Shown here: one piece after another, positions 17,305-24,368 of the stretch
How the letters are laid out: each line of letters begins with the position of its first letter
Numbering within the stretch: position 1 is the first letter of the stretch
Source of the DNA: Streptomyces naganishii JCM 4654
Lineage (GTDB): Bacteria > Actinomycetota > Actinomycetes > Streptomycetales > Streptomycetaceae
Length of the DNA: 64,000 nucleotides
Direction: 5' to 3'
NCBI RefSeq assembly: GCF_014650575.1
Contig: NZ_BMVF01000010.1
Span: forward strand, 229,118 to 293,117
Notes under the pieces: generated by a model
Database searches by the model: none
Told to the model about the DNA's origin: nothing
Seen by the model: only the letters and a program-made list of their open reading frames with translations
Position numbers and translations under genes: made by a program

Positions 17305-17327
17305 GTTGATGTCAGCGTTGGATGTCA
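17305..17327. promoter_or_regulatory. Candidate integrase arm-type site (left end)
   Basis: GTTGATGTCAG-CGT-TGGATGTCA contains two direct GATGTCA copies 13 bp apart. The same 23-bp arrangement with AAG instead of CGT lies at 30315-30337, just inside the other end. Tyrosine integrases use such arm repeats; the assignment is an inference from position and duplication. Confidence 0.6.
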
Positions 17328-17534
17328 GCGGAACAGGTCTGGCACTGGACAGGCCTCCAAAGGCTCATCCAGCCGGTCGGCCCAGCGCCACCAGACATGC
17401 CTACCATGGCTCAGGGAAGGTCATACAGGTCGCGACGCCGTCTTGGATTGCTGTAGCTGGACGAAGACAGTTCCTGTGGTTGCTTACTCCGCTGCTGTAT
17501 CGCGACTCTCCTGTTGCCAACCCGATGTCATGGT

Positions 17535-17560
17535 CCCTGCCAGCGGGCCTGCTGGCAGGG
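17535..17560. terminator. Perfect hairpin in the left end
   Basis: CCCTGCCAGC and GCTGGCAGGG form a 10-bp stem with a 6-nt loop in noncoding DNA. It could be a terminator insulating the cargo operon or a single-strand origin-like structure. Confidence 0.5.
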
Positions 17561-17761
17561 ATACAGAGCAGGGAGCCTTCGACGTTGGCGCGCTCAGGGG
17601 TCCCAGCAGACACCTCGAGACTACGTTGCAGGCCGCTCGTACGACGGGAAGAGCTCACGTAGGGCCCCGGTGAGGCTAGTTGGACCTACCGGACTCCGGT
17701 GACATGTGGTCACTGCAGAGGTAACCTGCTGGCTCCGGGCACCCGTTCAACTGGGGGGACA

Positions 17762-18172
17762 ATGAACGAACTGGAGTTGGCGCAGTTTGCCATGCCGGCC
17801 GCGAGCACGCTTCTGACAGCGATGGTGTCGGACGGTTGGCAAGCTTTCAAAACCAGATTCTCCCGCATCGTAGCCGGACGATCGGGCGATACACGGGCGA
17901 CCGAGGGAAACATCGACGAGTTGCGACAGCGTGTCGTGGACTATCAGACGCAAGGTCATGCAGAGCGGGGCCAGACCGAGGTTTTTGCTCTACTTTGCGC
18001 CGTGCTTGCGAGAGATCCAGAGTCGCTGGCCCCGCTACGTGAACTACTGGCAGACATTGACATGAGTGGCTCCGAAGACAGCTCTAGACGTGTGTCTCAG
18101 AACGCCACTGTCAGGGACAACGGCGTCTCTTTCCAGCAAGTGTCCGGAACGCAGCACTATCACGCCAATTGA
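17762..18172 (+). CDS. Probable Bell-domain cell-death effector with C-terminal amyloid-like motif
   Basis: The protein has 136 residues; ATG at 17762 follows a GGGGGG ribosome-binding stretch. Residues 1-100 are predicted mostly helical: a hydrophobic first helix (ELAQFAMPAASTLLTAMV), an amphipathic FKTRFSRIVAG segment, then helices with ELRQRVVDY and VFALLCAVLARDPESLAPLRELL. After a Ser/Arg-rich linker the end reads GVSFQQVSGTQHYHAN (121-136). This layout matches actinobacterial Bell-domain proteins, alpha-helical analogues of HeLo/MLKL membrane-damaging domains, whose C-termini carry short amyloid-signalling motifs. The next gene starts inside the stop codon (TTGA overlap) and has the same motif near its N-terminus, so the two products probably work as effector and sensor. 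Membrane-disrupting activity is inferred. Confidence 0.7.
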   Translation: MNELELAQFAMPAASTLLTAMVSDGWQAFKTRFSRIVAGRSGDTRATEGNIDELRQRVVDYQTQGHAERGQTEVFALLCAVLARDPESLAPLRELLADIDMSGSEDSSRRVSQNATVRDNGVSFQQVSGTQHYHAN

Positions 18173-20766
18173 GCCGCTTGGAATCACGTATGGAAGCTGA
18201 TGCGGCCAAGGGTGCTACTTCGATACCTGGCCAAAACACCGATGTACATGACCACGGAACTGCATTTCAGCAGGGTCATGGGATCCAAATCTACTATGCG
18301 AGTCGCAGCGCGAAGTCGCCGCAAGGCCTTGTCAACTCGGCGCATCTCCTTACGCTCGACAGCGTTCCATATCTTAAAGACTGCGAAAGTCCAGTCTCCT
18401 TCGGTGTGCACCCGGCTGCAAGCTGGAACGGGAATCAAAATCCCCAGTATGTGCGGCGCGACATCGAAGAAGACCTTTCCTCGCTGCTGAGGCCTGGATC
18501 ATTTGCATTGCTTGTCGGTGATCCTACTTGCGGCAAATCTAGAACCGCTTTCGAGATAGTTAAGAGTAAGTTCCCGGGCTATCGCGTGTTTCGCCCGGAA
18601 GACGGGGCAGAGTTCTCCGAGTGTGTTTCTCTTTCCGGTGCTGAAGATAAGGTCATCTGGCTTGATGACCTTGATAGGTTCCTTGCTCCACCGTTTATTC
18701 CTACGAGCTCTCTGGATGAGGCGCTGCGGACCGAGGCTGTGCTAATCGGGACGATGCGCGCTGACCGGCTCGACCTTCTATCACCGCGATATGAGCGTGG
18801 CCTAAATCACGAGACCAGAACGCTCGTCAGGGCAGCAAGAGCCATCACCGCGCGGGCACATGTGCTCTACCTGGATAGAAATTGGGGCACGGAAGAAGTT
18901 AAGCGAGCAAAATGGTCCGCTGATCCACGGGTTGCAGAAGCCGCTCGGCATTCCAAAGAGTATGGAGTTGCTGAATATCTGGCAGCCGGCCCGCAACTCT
19001 ACCTGGAATGGCAAAATGCCTGGGCCCCCGGATTGCATCCCCGTGGCGCTGCCATCGTGGCAGCGGCCGTTGATTTGAAGAGGGCCGGCATCAAGGCCCC
19101 CGTTTCAAGGGAGCTCTTGGAGCGTCTTCACGAAATATATCTTCAGCAGCGAGGCGGAATCCGGCTGCGCCCCGAGCCAATACTGGATGCGTTCCATTGG
19201 GCTCTTGAGCCTCTCCACGCGACGAGCAGTCTGCTCATGCCCGTCGAGGATGACATGTTCAAGGCTTACGATTACCTTGCCGAGGCCCTAGCCCGAGAAG
19301 GCAGGGCATCGGCTCCGCCGGATGAAGTGTGGGAAAGTGCAATCGATGAGTTTTCTCCCGACGACGTCCACACCGTTGGGCATCGAGCCGAAAAAGCAAA
19401 GAGAATTGATTTCGCCGTCCACGCTTATGAGCGACTAGCCAACACTGGAAATAGTAGCGGCTCGTTCCATCTCGGCTACATCGCTTCGAAGGAAGACCGA
19501 CTAGAAGAAGCGGAGCTCTGGTACAGAAGATCTATTTCCCAGGGTTCTTCCATCTCAAAAAACAATCTGGGGCTTGTCCTTCGGCGATCCGGAAGGGAGG
19601 AAGAGGCAGAATTTTGGTTCCGGGAAGCTGCCGCTGATGGTGACACCTACGGCGCGCGGAACCTCGGCGAAGTCCTCCTGGATCAAGAGCGTTGGGATGA
19701 GGTTGAACAGCTTTCTCTCTCCCTCATCGAGCAGAAACCGCCGGTCGCTAAACTCATTATGGGGCAACTCCTCATCGCACGAGGTGAGCACGAGGAAGCT
19801 CAAAATTGGTTGAATCAGGCAGCCGCTGAAGGCAGCAAGGACGCCTGGTTCTTTCTGGGTATTGCCCAAGAAAATCTGGAGGATTGGCAAGCGGCCTCTG
19901 CCTCTTATGAGCGGGCAGTAAAGGCTGGAAATAAACAGGCTCCTAATAACCTGGCCACCGCCCTCCGTAAGGCTGGTCGACTAGAAGAAGCAGAGACTGC
20001 TTATAGGCATGCCGTAGAGCAGGGTGACGACGAGTACGCCCTTTTCAATCTAGCTAGCCTTCTCTCTGAAATGCGACGCTACGATGAAGCGGAGCCACTC
20101 TATCGAAGCTCTATGGAGTCCGGATTTAAGTACGCCAAGAATAACCTAGCTTTGACGTTGGAGAAGTTGGGTAAAAGCGAAGAGGCGGACGCACTCTTTC
20201 GCTCTGCAGCCGAAGAAGGTGACGTCAGGGCGATGGCCAATTTGGCTGCACGAAGTCGTAAGGCAGGCCGACCACGCGAAGCGTTGTTGTGGATCAATCA
20301 AGCTCTCCCTTCTGGGAAGCCTGGCTACTATACCGAAATGGGCTTGATTCAAGAGGCACTTGGTGGCCCGAACAAGGCTATGTTCTGGTATAGGCGCGGG
20401 ATTGATGGCGGATCCACCGCTGCCGCGGTTGCTCTCGGTTACCTGTATGAAAGAAAGGGCAAAAGCAAGGCTGCAAGAAAGCTTTACTTGCAGGCAGTAG
20501 GGGACGGCGATACTCATGCCCTCTACCATCTTGGCCAGTTCTACCTCAACAGGAACGAGTTCGATAAAGCGCATAAATACCTGAACGATGCATATGAGGC
20601 TGGGGAGACAGTCTCCCATATGCTCGCTTTCTTGGCCATGCGTTCAGGCGATCTTGTAAAGGCTCGTGCCTTCCTCGATGAGGTGACAGACTCGGATGCT
20701 CCTCAGGTCATACCGTTGCGTCAAATGTTGGAATTCTTGGAGCAGCGCGGGCAGTATGCCCTCTAA
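18169..20766 (+). CDS. NLR-like sensor: motif + P-loop NTPase + TPR/Sel1-like repeats
   Basis: The protein has 865 residues from TTG 18169 (overlapping the upstream TGA); ATG 18190 is an alternative. Residues 29-42 read HGTAFQQGHGIQIY, matching the C-terminal motif of the preceding protein. The NTPase has Walker A GDPTCGKS (117-124), Walker B VIWLDDLDRF (162-171) and a sensor-like GTMRADR (194-200). A helical linker runs to about 410, then about twelve 36-residue TPR/Sel1-like repeats (for example RLEEAETAYRHAVEQGDDEYA) reach residue 845. Signal-transducing NLR/STAND ATPases use such repeats to detect triggers and nucleate their partner's amyloid fold. Base composition is clearly lower in G+C than neighbours, with AGA and ATA codons, indicating recent acquisition. 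The trigger is unknown. Confidence 0.8.
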   Translation: MSRLESRMEADAAKGATSIPGQNTDVHDHGTAFQQGHGIQIYYASRSAKSPQGLVNSAHLLTLDSVPYLKDCESPVSFGVHPAASWNGNQNPQYVRRDIEEDLSSLLRPGSFALLVGDPTCGKSRTAFEIVKSKFPGYRVFRPEDGAEFSECVSLSGAEDKVIWLDDLDRFLAPPFIPTSSLDEALRTEAVLIGTMRADRLDLLSPRYERGLNHETRTLVRAARAITARAHVLYLDRNWGTEEVKRAKWSADPRVAEAARHSKEYGVAEYLAAGPQLYLEWQNAWAPGLHPRGAAIVAAAVDLKRAGIKAPVSRELLERLHEIYLQQRGGIRLRPEPILDAFHWALEPLHATSSLLMPVEDDMFKAYDYLAEALAREGRASAPPDEVWESAIDEFSPDDVHTVGHRAEKAKRIDFAVHAYERLANTGNSSGSFHLGYIASKEDRLEEAELWYRRSISQGSSISKNNLGLVLRRSGREEEAEFWFREAAADGDTYGARNLGEVLLDQERWDEVEQLSLSLIEQKPPVAKLIMGQLLIARGEHEEAQNWLNQAAAEGSKDAWFFLGIAQENLEDWQAASASYERAVKAGNKQAPNNLATALRKAGRLEEAETAYRHAVEQGDDEYALFNLASLLSEMRRYDEAEPLYRSSMESGFKYAKNNLALTLEKLGKSEEADALFRSAAEEGDVRAMANLAARSRKAGRPREALLWINQALPSGKPGYYTEMGLIQEALGGPNKAMFWYRRGIDGGSTAAAVALGYLYERKGKSKAARKLYLQAVGDGDTHALYHLGQFYLNRNEFDKAHKYLNDAYEAGETVSHMLAFLAMRSGDLVKARAFLDEVTDSDAPQVIPLRQMLEFLEQRGQYAL

Positions 20767-21304
20767 GGGAAGGCTGCAGAAGTAACCTATAGGTCGCGGT
20801 GTGGATTTCTGGGCCGAGTTCACTGACTGAAACCTCGCCCCGCGAGATTGTCTGTGCCTGAGCCGACGAAAGTCAGCCGCGACGGCGCGGCTGCCGACTG
20901 ATCAGGCGCGTGTGTGCTCGCTGCACCCCCGCCGGCATTAACCACGCTTCAGGTTTTGTGGCCCTGATCTGAGTCAATCCGTCTGCGCGTAGGAGAGCCC
21001 GCAGCACACTTGGAGCACGCGGCACGGACACTGGCGGGGCTGGAGCGGGACGGAGGCAGGAGCGCAGGCCCGGCCGGGGGCCGGGCCGCGCGCGGTGAGC
21101 GGAGCGAGCCGCCTTGAACCAGTAGAGAAAGTTGTAACTCAGCGCGGTGAGGCTGTCTGTGTCCGGTCCCGGTAGATGCTTGACAGTTCGGTCCCAGCTG
21201 ATGGTTGACAGTGGCCGTGTTCGGCTTTTCTGTGCGCGTCGTTGCGGCGCGTGTGGGGAGGCCGGGATTGGCGCTGGTGGAGTTGCCGGTTCGCGAGGCC
21301 GACT
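20767..21304. other. Noncoding stretch after the NTPase-TPR gene
   Basis: No gene is supported in 538 bp. A short hairpin AGCCGCG-ACGG-CGCGGCT (20875-20892) may terminate the operon. G+C returns to the chromosomal level here. A tandem GGTCCC...TTGACAG repeat lies at 21165-21211, the inverted partner of 21673-21717. Confidence 0.5.
21165..21211 (+). repeat. Inverted-repeat partner L flanking the 108-aa gene
   Basis: Two successive units of the form GGTCCC-(A/G)G-x-x-GATG-x-TTGACAG. The reverse complement of 21673-21717 aligns closely with this block. The tandem units resemble multi-copy ends of IS21-type elements, but no transposase is present. Confidence 0.6.
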
Positions 21305-21631
21305 TCACGGCCGCTTACTCTGGCGGCGCATGGGTGGCCGATCGAGTACTTCGACGTACATGATCCGACCATCCACGACGTCCAAGCACAGCATGCCTTG
21401 CGAGGGCAGGAGCGGCACGCACCGGTGGCCGGCGCCGTATGGCTGTCCCTGTGGATGAGCTGCTGTCTTGAAGCTCTGGCAAAAGTCATCGCCGCAGTCG
21501 CACTCGTCAACCAGACGAAGATCCCACGCACAGATGGCCAGCTCACGTTCTCCTTCGTTTTCCAGGAGAGTGATCAGCTCCGTGATGAGTTCCGGGAAGA
21601 CGGCGCGGACAAGGGGGTGGTCCTGCTCCAT
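21305..21631 (-). CDS. Hypothetical protein (108 aa)
   Basis: The protein starts with a helical acidic half (LVRAVFPELITELITLLENEGERELAI), then a Cys/Asp-rich segment (DECDCGDDFCQSF, Cys-x-Cys...Cys), then a strand-rich end GMLCLDVVDGRIMYVEVLDRP. The pattern (Cys cluster plus GHRCVPLLP) looks like a conserved actinobacterial hypothetical family and the ORF is clearly gene-like, but no function is assigned. It is bracketed by inverted repeats and lies downstream, on the same strand, of the HATPase cluster. Confidence 0.7.
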   Translation of the reverse strand: MEQDHPLVRAVFPELITELITLLENEGERELAICAWDLRLVDECDCGDDFCQSFKTAAHPQGQPYGAGHRCVPLLPSQGMLCLDVVDGRIMYVEVLDRPPMRRQSKRP

Positions 21632-21672
21632 GACCGGAGGGTAGCTGGAGACGGGACAATCCCCAGCCCCCC

Positions 21673-21717
21673 GTCAGTCATCACCTGGGACCAGAACACC
21701 AAGCATCAGCTGGGATC
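21673..21717 (-). repeat. Inverted-repeat partner R flanking the 108-aa gene
   Basis: On the minus strand it reads GATCCCAGCTGATGCTTGG, then GGTCCCAGGTGATG, matching block L. The stop codon and last residues of the 129-aa gene (21706-22095) lie inside it, suggesting that insertion or recombination here set that protein's C-terminus. Confidence 0.6.
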
Positions 21718-22095
21718 TGAGACCGCGCGGTGGGGCTTGAAACTGTGTGCGCAGGCTGGGAGTTCAGTGCCCTGCCGGTGTGCGAGGGGCAGGAAGAGCA
21801 CTGGTCGGATCGTCCAGGTGACGCGGGTGCCGGCATGCGTGATGGTCACCGTGCAGGGCTCGGAGCGCATCAGGGCCCTGCGGGTCTCGGCACGGTCCTC
21901 CTGCAGCCACGTCCACGCTTCGTCCGACGCGTCGGAGTCGAGCGCCGGTGAGATGGTGCGCAGGGCGATGGCGACCCATCGGTCTGCCTGGGGTGCCGAG
22001 TACGCGTCGAACGATGCCAGGAGCGCCGGCCCTTCTGCGCTGGTGACGTCCTCGGTCCAGCACTCGCACCAGTAGCCGCGGGCGGGTCCGTTCAT
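21706..22095 (-). CDS. Hypothetical protein (129 aa)
   Basis: It is chosen to start at ATG 22095, which overlaps the stop of the upstream gene (ATGA, 22092-22095), implying translational coupling. The product begins GYWCECWTEDVTSAEGP with a Cys-x-Cys, then helical ALRTISPALDSDASDEAWTWL and strand-rich TVTITHAGTRVTWTIRPV. It is not recognised. The C-terminal VSDPS and stop are contributed by the flanking repeat, so the native end may have been altered. It is probably co-transcribed with the HATPase and the 115-aa gene. Confidence 0.65.
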   Translation of the reverse strand: MNGPARGYWCECWTEDVTSAEGPALLASFDAYSAPQADRWVAIALRTISPALDSDASDEAWTWLQEDRAETRRALMRSEPCTVTITHAGTRVTWTIRPVLFLPLAHRQGTELPACAHSFKPHRAVSDPS

Positions 22096-22439
22096 GAGGT
22101 GGGTCCTGCCGGGTAGACCAGCAACACGTAGCGGGTGCTCTCGTCGTGGAGAGTGAGTTGGTAGCCCATGCCACTGGTCATGTAGGCGAGAGCTCGTTCG
22201 TGTTCGGCCTCGTCCGTCAGCCAGTGCAAGCCTGGCTGCGCGTAGGGGGCGTCGAGTTGGTCGGTGATGTGTTGCGTGCGCTCTCGTAACCAGCGCAGTG
22301 CCAGGCGTGGACTCGCGACGCCGTGCGATCCCAAGGGGATGGCACGGACCTCGTTCACCGGGTAGGCGGCGGCTCGGCACAGGTAGGGGAGACTTCGGAT
22401 GGCTGCGCCGAGCGGTACGGGAGTAGTGGACGTCAGCAC
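22092..22439 (-). CDS. Hypothetical protein (115 aa)
   Basis: GTG at 22439 overlaps the end of the HATPase gene by 7 bp and the gene ends in a 4-bp overlap with the next, so it is the middle of a tight three-gene unit. It has no membrane segment. Segments such as ALRWLRERTQHITDQLDAP (helical) and GYQLTLHDESTRYVLLVYP (strands) suggest a small alpha/beta protein. No family is recognised. Being coupled to an anti-sigma-like HATPase, it may belong to a regulatory module carried by the element. Confidence 0.65.
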   Translation of the reverse strand: MLTSTTPVPLGAAIRSLPYLCRAAAYPVNEVRAIPLGSHGVASPRLALRWLRERTQHITDQLDAPYAQPGLHWLTDEAEHERALAYMTSGMGYQLTLHDESTRYVLLVYPAGPTS

Positions 22440-22894
22440 GGGTGGCCTCCTGCCGGTCCGGCCTGGGTGAAGAGTTCCGCGGTGACCGTGTGACCGCCGT
22501 GGCTGCTGTGGACGACGACCCGGTGGGCGATAGCGCTGACCATGCCCAGGCCCCGGCCGTGCTCGGCCTGGTCGTCCTGGTGCTCGACCTTCGGGGCCGT
22601 GCCGGTGCCTCCCTCGTCCGTGACCGACAGGGCGACCACCTGCGGGGAGACCGCGAGTGCCAGATGGAAGCTGCCTGTCTGCTGGCCGCTGGCCGTGTGC
22701 AGGATCGCGTTCGCGCTCAGCTCGCTAACGATCAGCTCTGCGTCCTCGGCCAGAGGGGAGCCGCGCAGGATGTCCCGCGTCCAGCGGCGGGCCCGGCTGA
22801 CCTCTTCCGGAAAACCTGGGCAAGACAGTCCCCACACCCGGGCTGTACTCGTATACTCGTGTATACAAGTTCCTTCATGCTGGTAGGCCGCCAT
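22433..22894 (-). CDS. RsbW-like ATP-binding (HATPase_c) protein
   Basis: The 153-residue frame starts at ATG 22894; a GTG at 22837 (134 aa) is also plausible because an operator-like palindrome (22847-22870) lies between the two. Bergerat-fold motifs are seen: N box ELSANAILH, G1 VTDEGG and G2 HGRGLGMV. Stand-alone proteins of this type in Streptomyces resemble RsbW/SpoIIAB anti-sigma kinases but most have no known partner. The phosphorylation role is inferred from family. It is the first gene of a minus-strand unit with the 115- and 129-aa genes. Flanking Kor-type sites suggest repression with the element's transfer genes. Confidence 0.82.
   Translation of the reverse strand: MAAYQHEGTCIHEYTSTARVWGLSCPGFPEEVSRARRWTRDILRGSPLAEDAELIVSELSANAILHTASGQQTGSFHLALAVSPQVVALSVTDEGGTGTAPKVEHQDDQAEHGRGLGMVSAIAHRVVVHSSHGGHTVTAELFTQAGPAGGHPC
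22847..22870. promoter_or_regulatory. Kor-type operator, upstream of the HATPase unit
   Basis: ACTCGTATACTCGTGTATAC and following bases carry two overlapping half-sites related to the TACTCGTCTAGACGAGTA palindrome. It overlaps the likely HATPase promoter/start region. Confidence 0.6.
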
Positions 22895-22909
22895 GTGCAG
22901 CGGGTTCGG

Positions 22910-22921
22910 GCTAGACGAGTT
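22910..22921. promoter_or_regulatory. Kor-type half-site at the end of the Nudix gene
   Basis: CTAGACGAGT (22911-22920) is a right half-site. Its CTA, read on the minus strand, is the TAG stop codon of the Nudix gene. Confidence 0.5.
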
Positions 22922-23342
22922 TCACGCCGTCGTGGGCGCGGATGGCCGGCGGGGACGCCGCGTCGAGCGCGTCAAGGACACGGATCGCGTACGCCTCGTC
23001 GGCAAGCTCGAAGACTTCTTCGCGGGTGGCCCAGCGCAGGGCTCGGGTCTCGTCCCCGGTGGTGGGGGCGCCGTCGGAGGCCTCGCAGCGGAAGACCAGC
23101 GAGACGATCAAGCCCGTCATGTTCTTGTAGACGCCGGTCAGAGTCGCCGGAAGAGCGATCTTGATGCCGGTCTCTTCGAGGACCTCGCGCTGGAGGGCTT
23201 CGGGGATGGTCTCCTCGCGCTCGAGGATGCCGCCCGGCGGTTCCCAGTGGCCGTTGTCCCGGCGCTGGATCAGGAGGGCCCGGCCCTCGTCGTCGACGAC
23301 GACTCCGGCCACACTCACGGAGTGCGGGCGTTCAGTGCTCAC
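22911..23342 (-). CDS. pif: Nudix hydrolase, Pif-like
   Basis: The start is taken at GTG 23342 (143 residues) after GAGGA; the longer frame to 23399 would cross the divergent promoter. A complete Nudix box is present: G-G-I-L-E-R-E-E followed by REVLEETGI (Gly-x5-Glu-x7-Arg-Glu-x-x-Glu-Glu-x-Gly). Nudix enzymes cleave nucleoside diphosphates linked to another moiety, using Mg2+. In pSAM2, the Nudix protein Pif blocks redundant transfer between element-bearing cells; the identical position, divergent from the GntR repressor, supports the same role here. Confidence 0.85.
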   Translation of the reverse strand: MSTERPHSVSVAGVVVDDEGRALLIQRRDNGHWEPPGGILEREETIPEALQREVLEETGIKIALPATLTGVYKNMTGLIVSLVFRCEASDGAPTTGDETRALRWATREEVFELADEAYAIRVLDALDAASPPAIRAHDGVKLV

Positions 23343-23395
23343 GTTCCTCGGCCCTCTCGGCTGACTAGGCTCTCCACCGTAGCAACAACACTCGC

Positions 23396-23412
23396 CCACT
23401 CGTCTAGATACC
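23396..23412. promoter_or_regulatory. Kor-type operator between pif and the GntR gene
   Basis: CCACTCGTCTAGATACC contains the left half and centre (ACTCGTCTAGA) of the palindrome, just upstream of the GntR ribosome-binding site. It is placed to autoregulate the GntR gene and control pif. Confidence 0.7.
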
Positions 23413-23425
23413 TAAAGGAGTACGC

Positions 23426-24211
23426 GTGACGTCTCTACCGAGCATTCTCGGCGGCCTCGACCCGACCAGTGATCGTGCGGTCTTCCGCCAGATCGCCGAC
23501 CAGCTACGTGAGGCCATCGACCGTGGGCGTTTCAAGGAGGGGGAGAAGCTGCCGTCCGAGGCTGAGCTGGTCGAACACTACGGCGTCTCCCGGATGACGG
23601 TCCGGAACTCCTTCTCCATCCTCCAGGGCGAGGGGCTGGTGCACGCCGAGCACGGCAAGGGTGTCTTCGTCCGGCCCCGGCCGCCGGTGCGCCGCCTCGC
23701 CTCCGACCGGTTCGCCCGGCGGCACCGTGAGCAGGGCAAGTCCGCGTTCATCGTGGAGGCCGACGCCGCCGGCAGTCACCCGAAGGTGGACAGCCTGGAG
23801 GTGAAGGAGGAGAAAGCTAGCCAGGACGTCTCCACGCGACTGGGTTCCGTACGGCGCGTGCTCGCCCGGCGTCGCCGATACCTGCTCGACGGTCGGCCGG
23901 TCGAGTTCGCCACCTCGTACCTCCCGCTCGACATCGCCCGCGGTACGCAGATCGCCGAACCCAACCCGGGCCCGGGCGGCATCTACGCCCGCCTTGAGGA
24001 GCTGGGCCACCAGCTCGACCACTTCGAGGAGGAGATCCGGGCCCGAATGCCCTCCCCGGCCGAGGTCAAGACGCTGCAATTGGCCTCCGGCGTCCCGGTG
24101 ATCCACCTGATCCGTACCGCCTTCGACACTGCGGGACGGGCCGTGGAGGTCTGCGACACGATCATGGCCGCTGACGCCTACGTCCTCTCCTACCAACTTC
24201 CGGCGACCTGA
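23426..24211 (+). CDS. korSA: GntR-family repressor, KorSA-like
   Basis: The protein has 261 residues from a GTG at 23426 with AAAGGAG at ideal spacing. The N-terminal winged helix (about 18-85) reads FRQIADQLREAIDRGRFKEG, LPSEAELVEHYGVSRMTVRN and LVHAEHGKGVFV, a canonical GntR HTH. The C-terminal half is a UTRA (HutC-type) ligand domain with a typical EEEIRARMPSPAEVKTLQL segment. In pSAM2 KorSA is the GntR repressor that keeps pra, and thereby replication and transfer, silent. Here at least six related palindromic sites surround it and the transfer genes. Confidence 0.88.
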   Translation: MTSLPSILGGLDPTSDRAVFRQIADQLREAIDRGRFKEGEKLPSEAELVEHYGVSRMTVRNSFSILQGEGLVHAEHGKGVFVRPRPPVRRLASDRFARRHREQGKSAFIVEADAAGSHPKVDSLEVKEEKASQDVSTRLGSVRRVLARRRRYLLDGRPVEFATSYLPLDIARGTQIAEPNPGPGGIYARLEELGHQLDHFEEEIRARMPSPAEVKTLQLASGVPVIHLIRTAFDTAGRAVEVCDTIMAADAYVLSYQLPAT

Positions 24212-24259
24212 TCGGCGGTGCGCGAGGCCACTTCTCCGGACTCGTACACCCCGACACGC

Positions 24260-24279
24260 ATACTCGTATAGACGAGCGG
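24260..24279. promoter_or_regulatory. Kor-type operator upstream of the transfer operon (distal)
   Basis: TACTCGTATAGACGAG is the most complete match to the palindrome, with only the centre changed. It is about 90 bp before the start at 24369. Confidence 0.7.
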
Positions 24280-24337
24280 GCAAGTTGTGTGGCAAGGTGG
24301 TCAACGTTCCCGGCTGTTGCCGGGTTCGAAGAGTGCA

Positions 24338-24356
24338 CCTTGTCTAGACGAGTAGA
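24338..24356. promoter_or_regulatory. Kor-type operator upstream of the transfer operon (proximal)
   Basis: TTGTCTAGACGAGTAGATGG (24340-24359) holds the right half and centre of the palindrome, ending 10 bp before the TTG start of the first transfer-operon gene. Confidence 0.7.
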
Positions 24357-24368
24357 TGGGAAGAAGCC

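Larger units (their letters stand above)
17221..17761. other. Noncoding left end of the AICE
   Basis: No credible gene is present in about 540 bp. It contains a paired GATGTCA repeat (17305-17327) matched at the other end of the element, and a perfect hairpin CCCTGCCAGC-GGGCCT-GCTGGCAGGG at 17535-17560. The promoter of the Bell/NTPase operon must lie near 17700. Confidence 0.55.

Noticed and set aside
17264..17662. A 132-codon plus-strand ORF in the left end of the AICE
   Set aside because: Its start lacks a ribosome-binding site, composition is not protein-like, and it contains the arm repeats and a hairpin.
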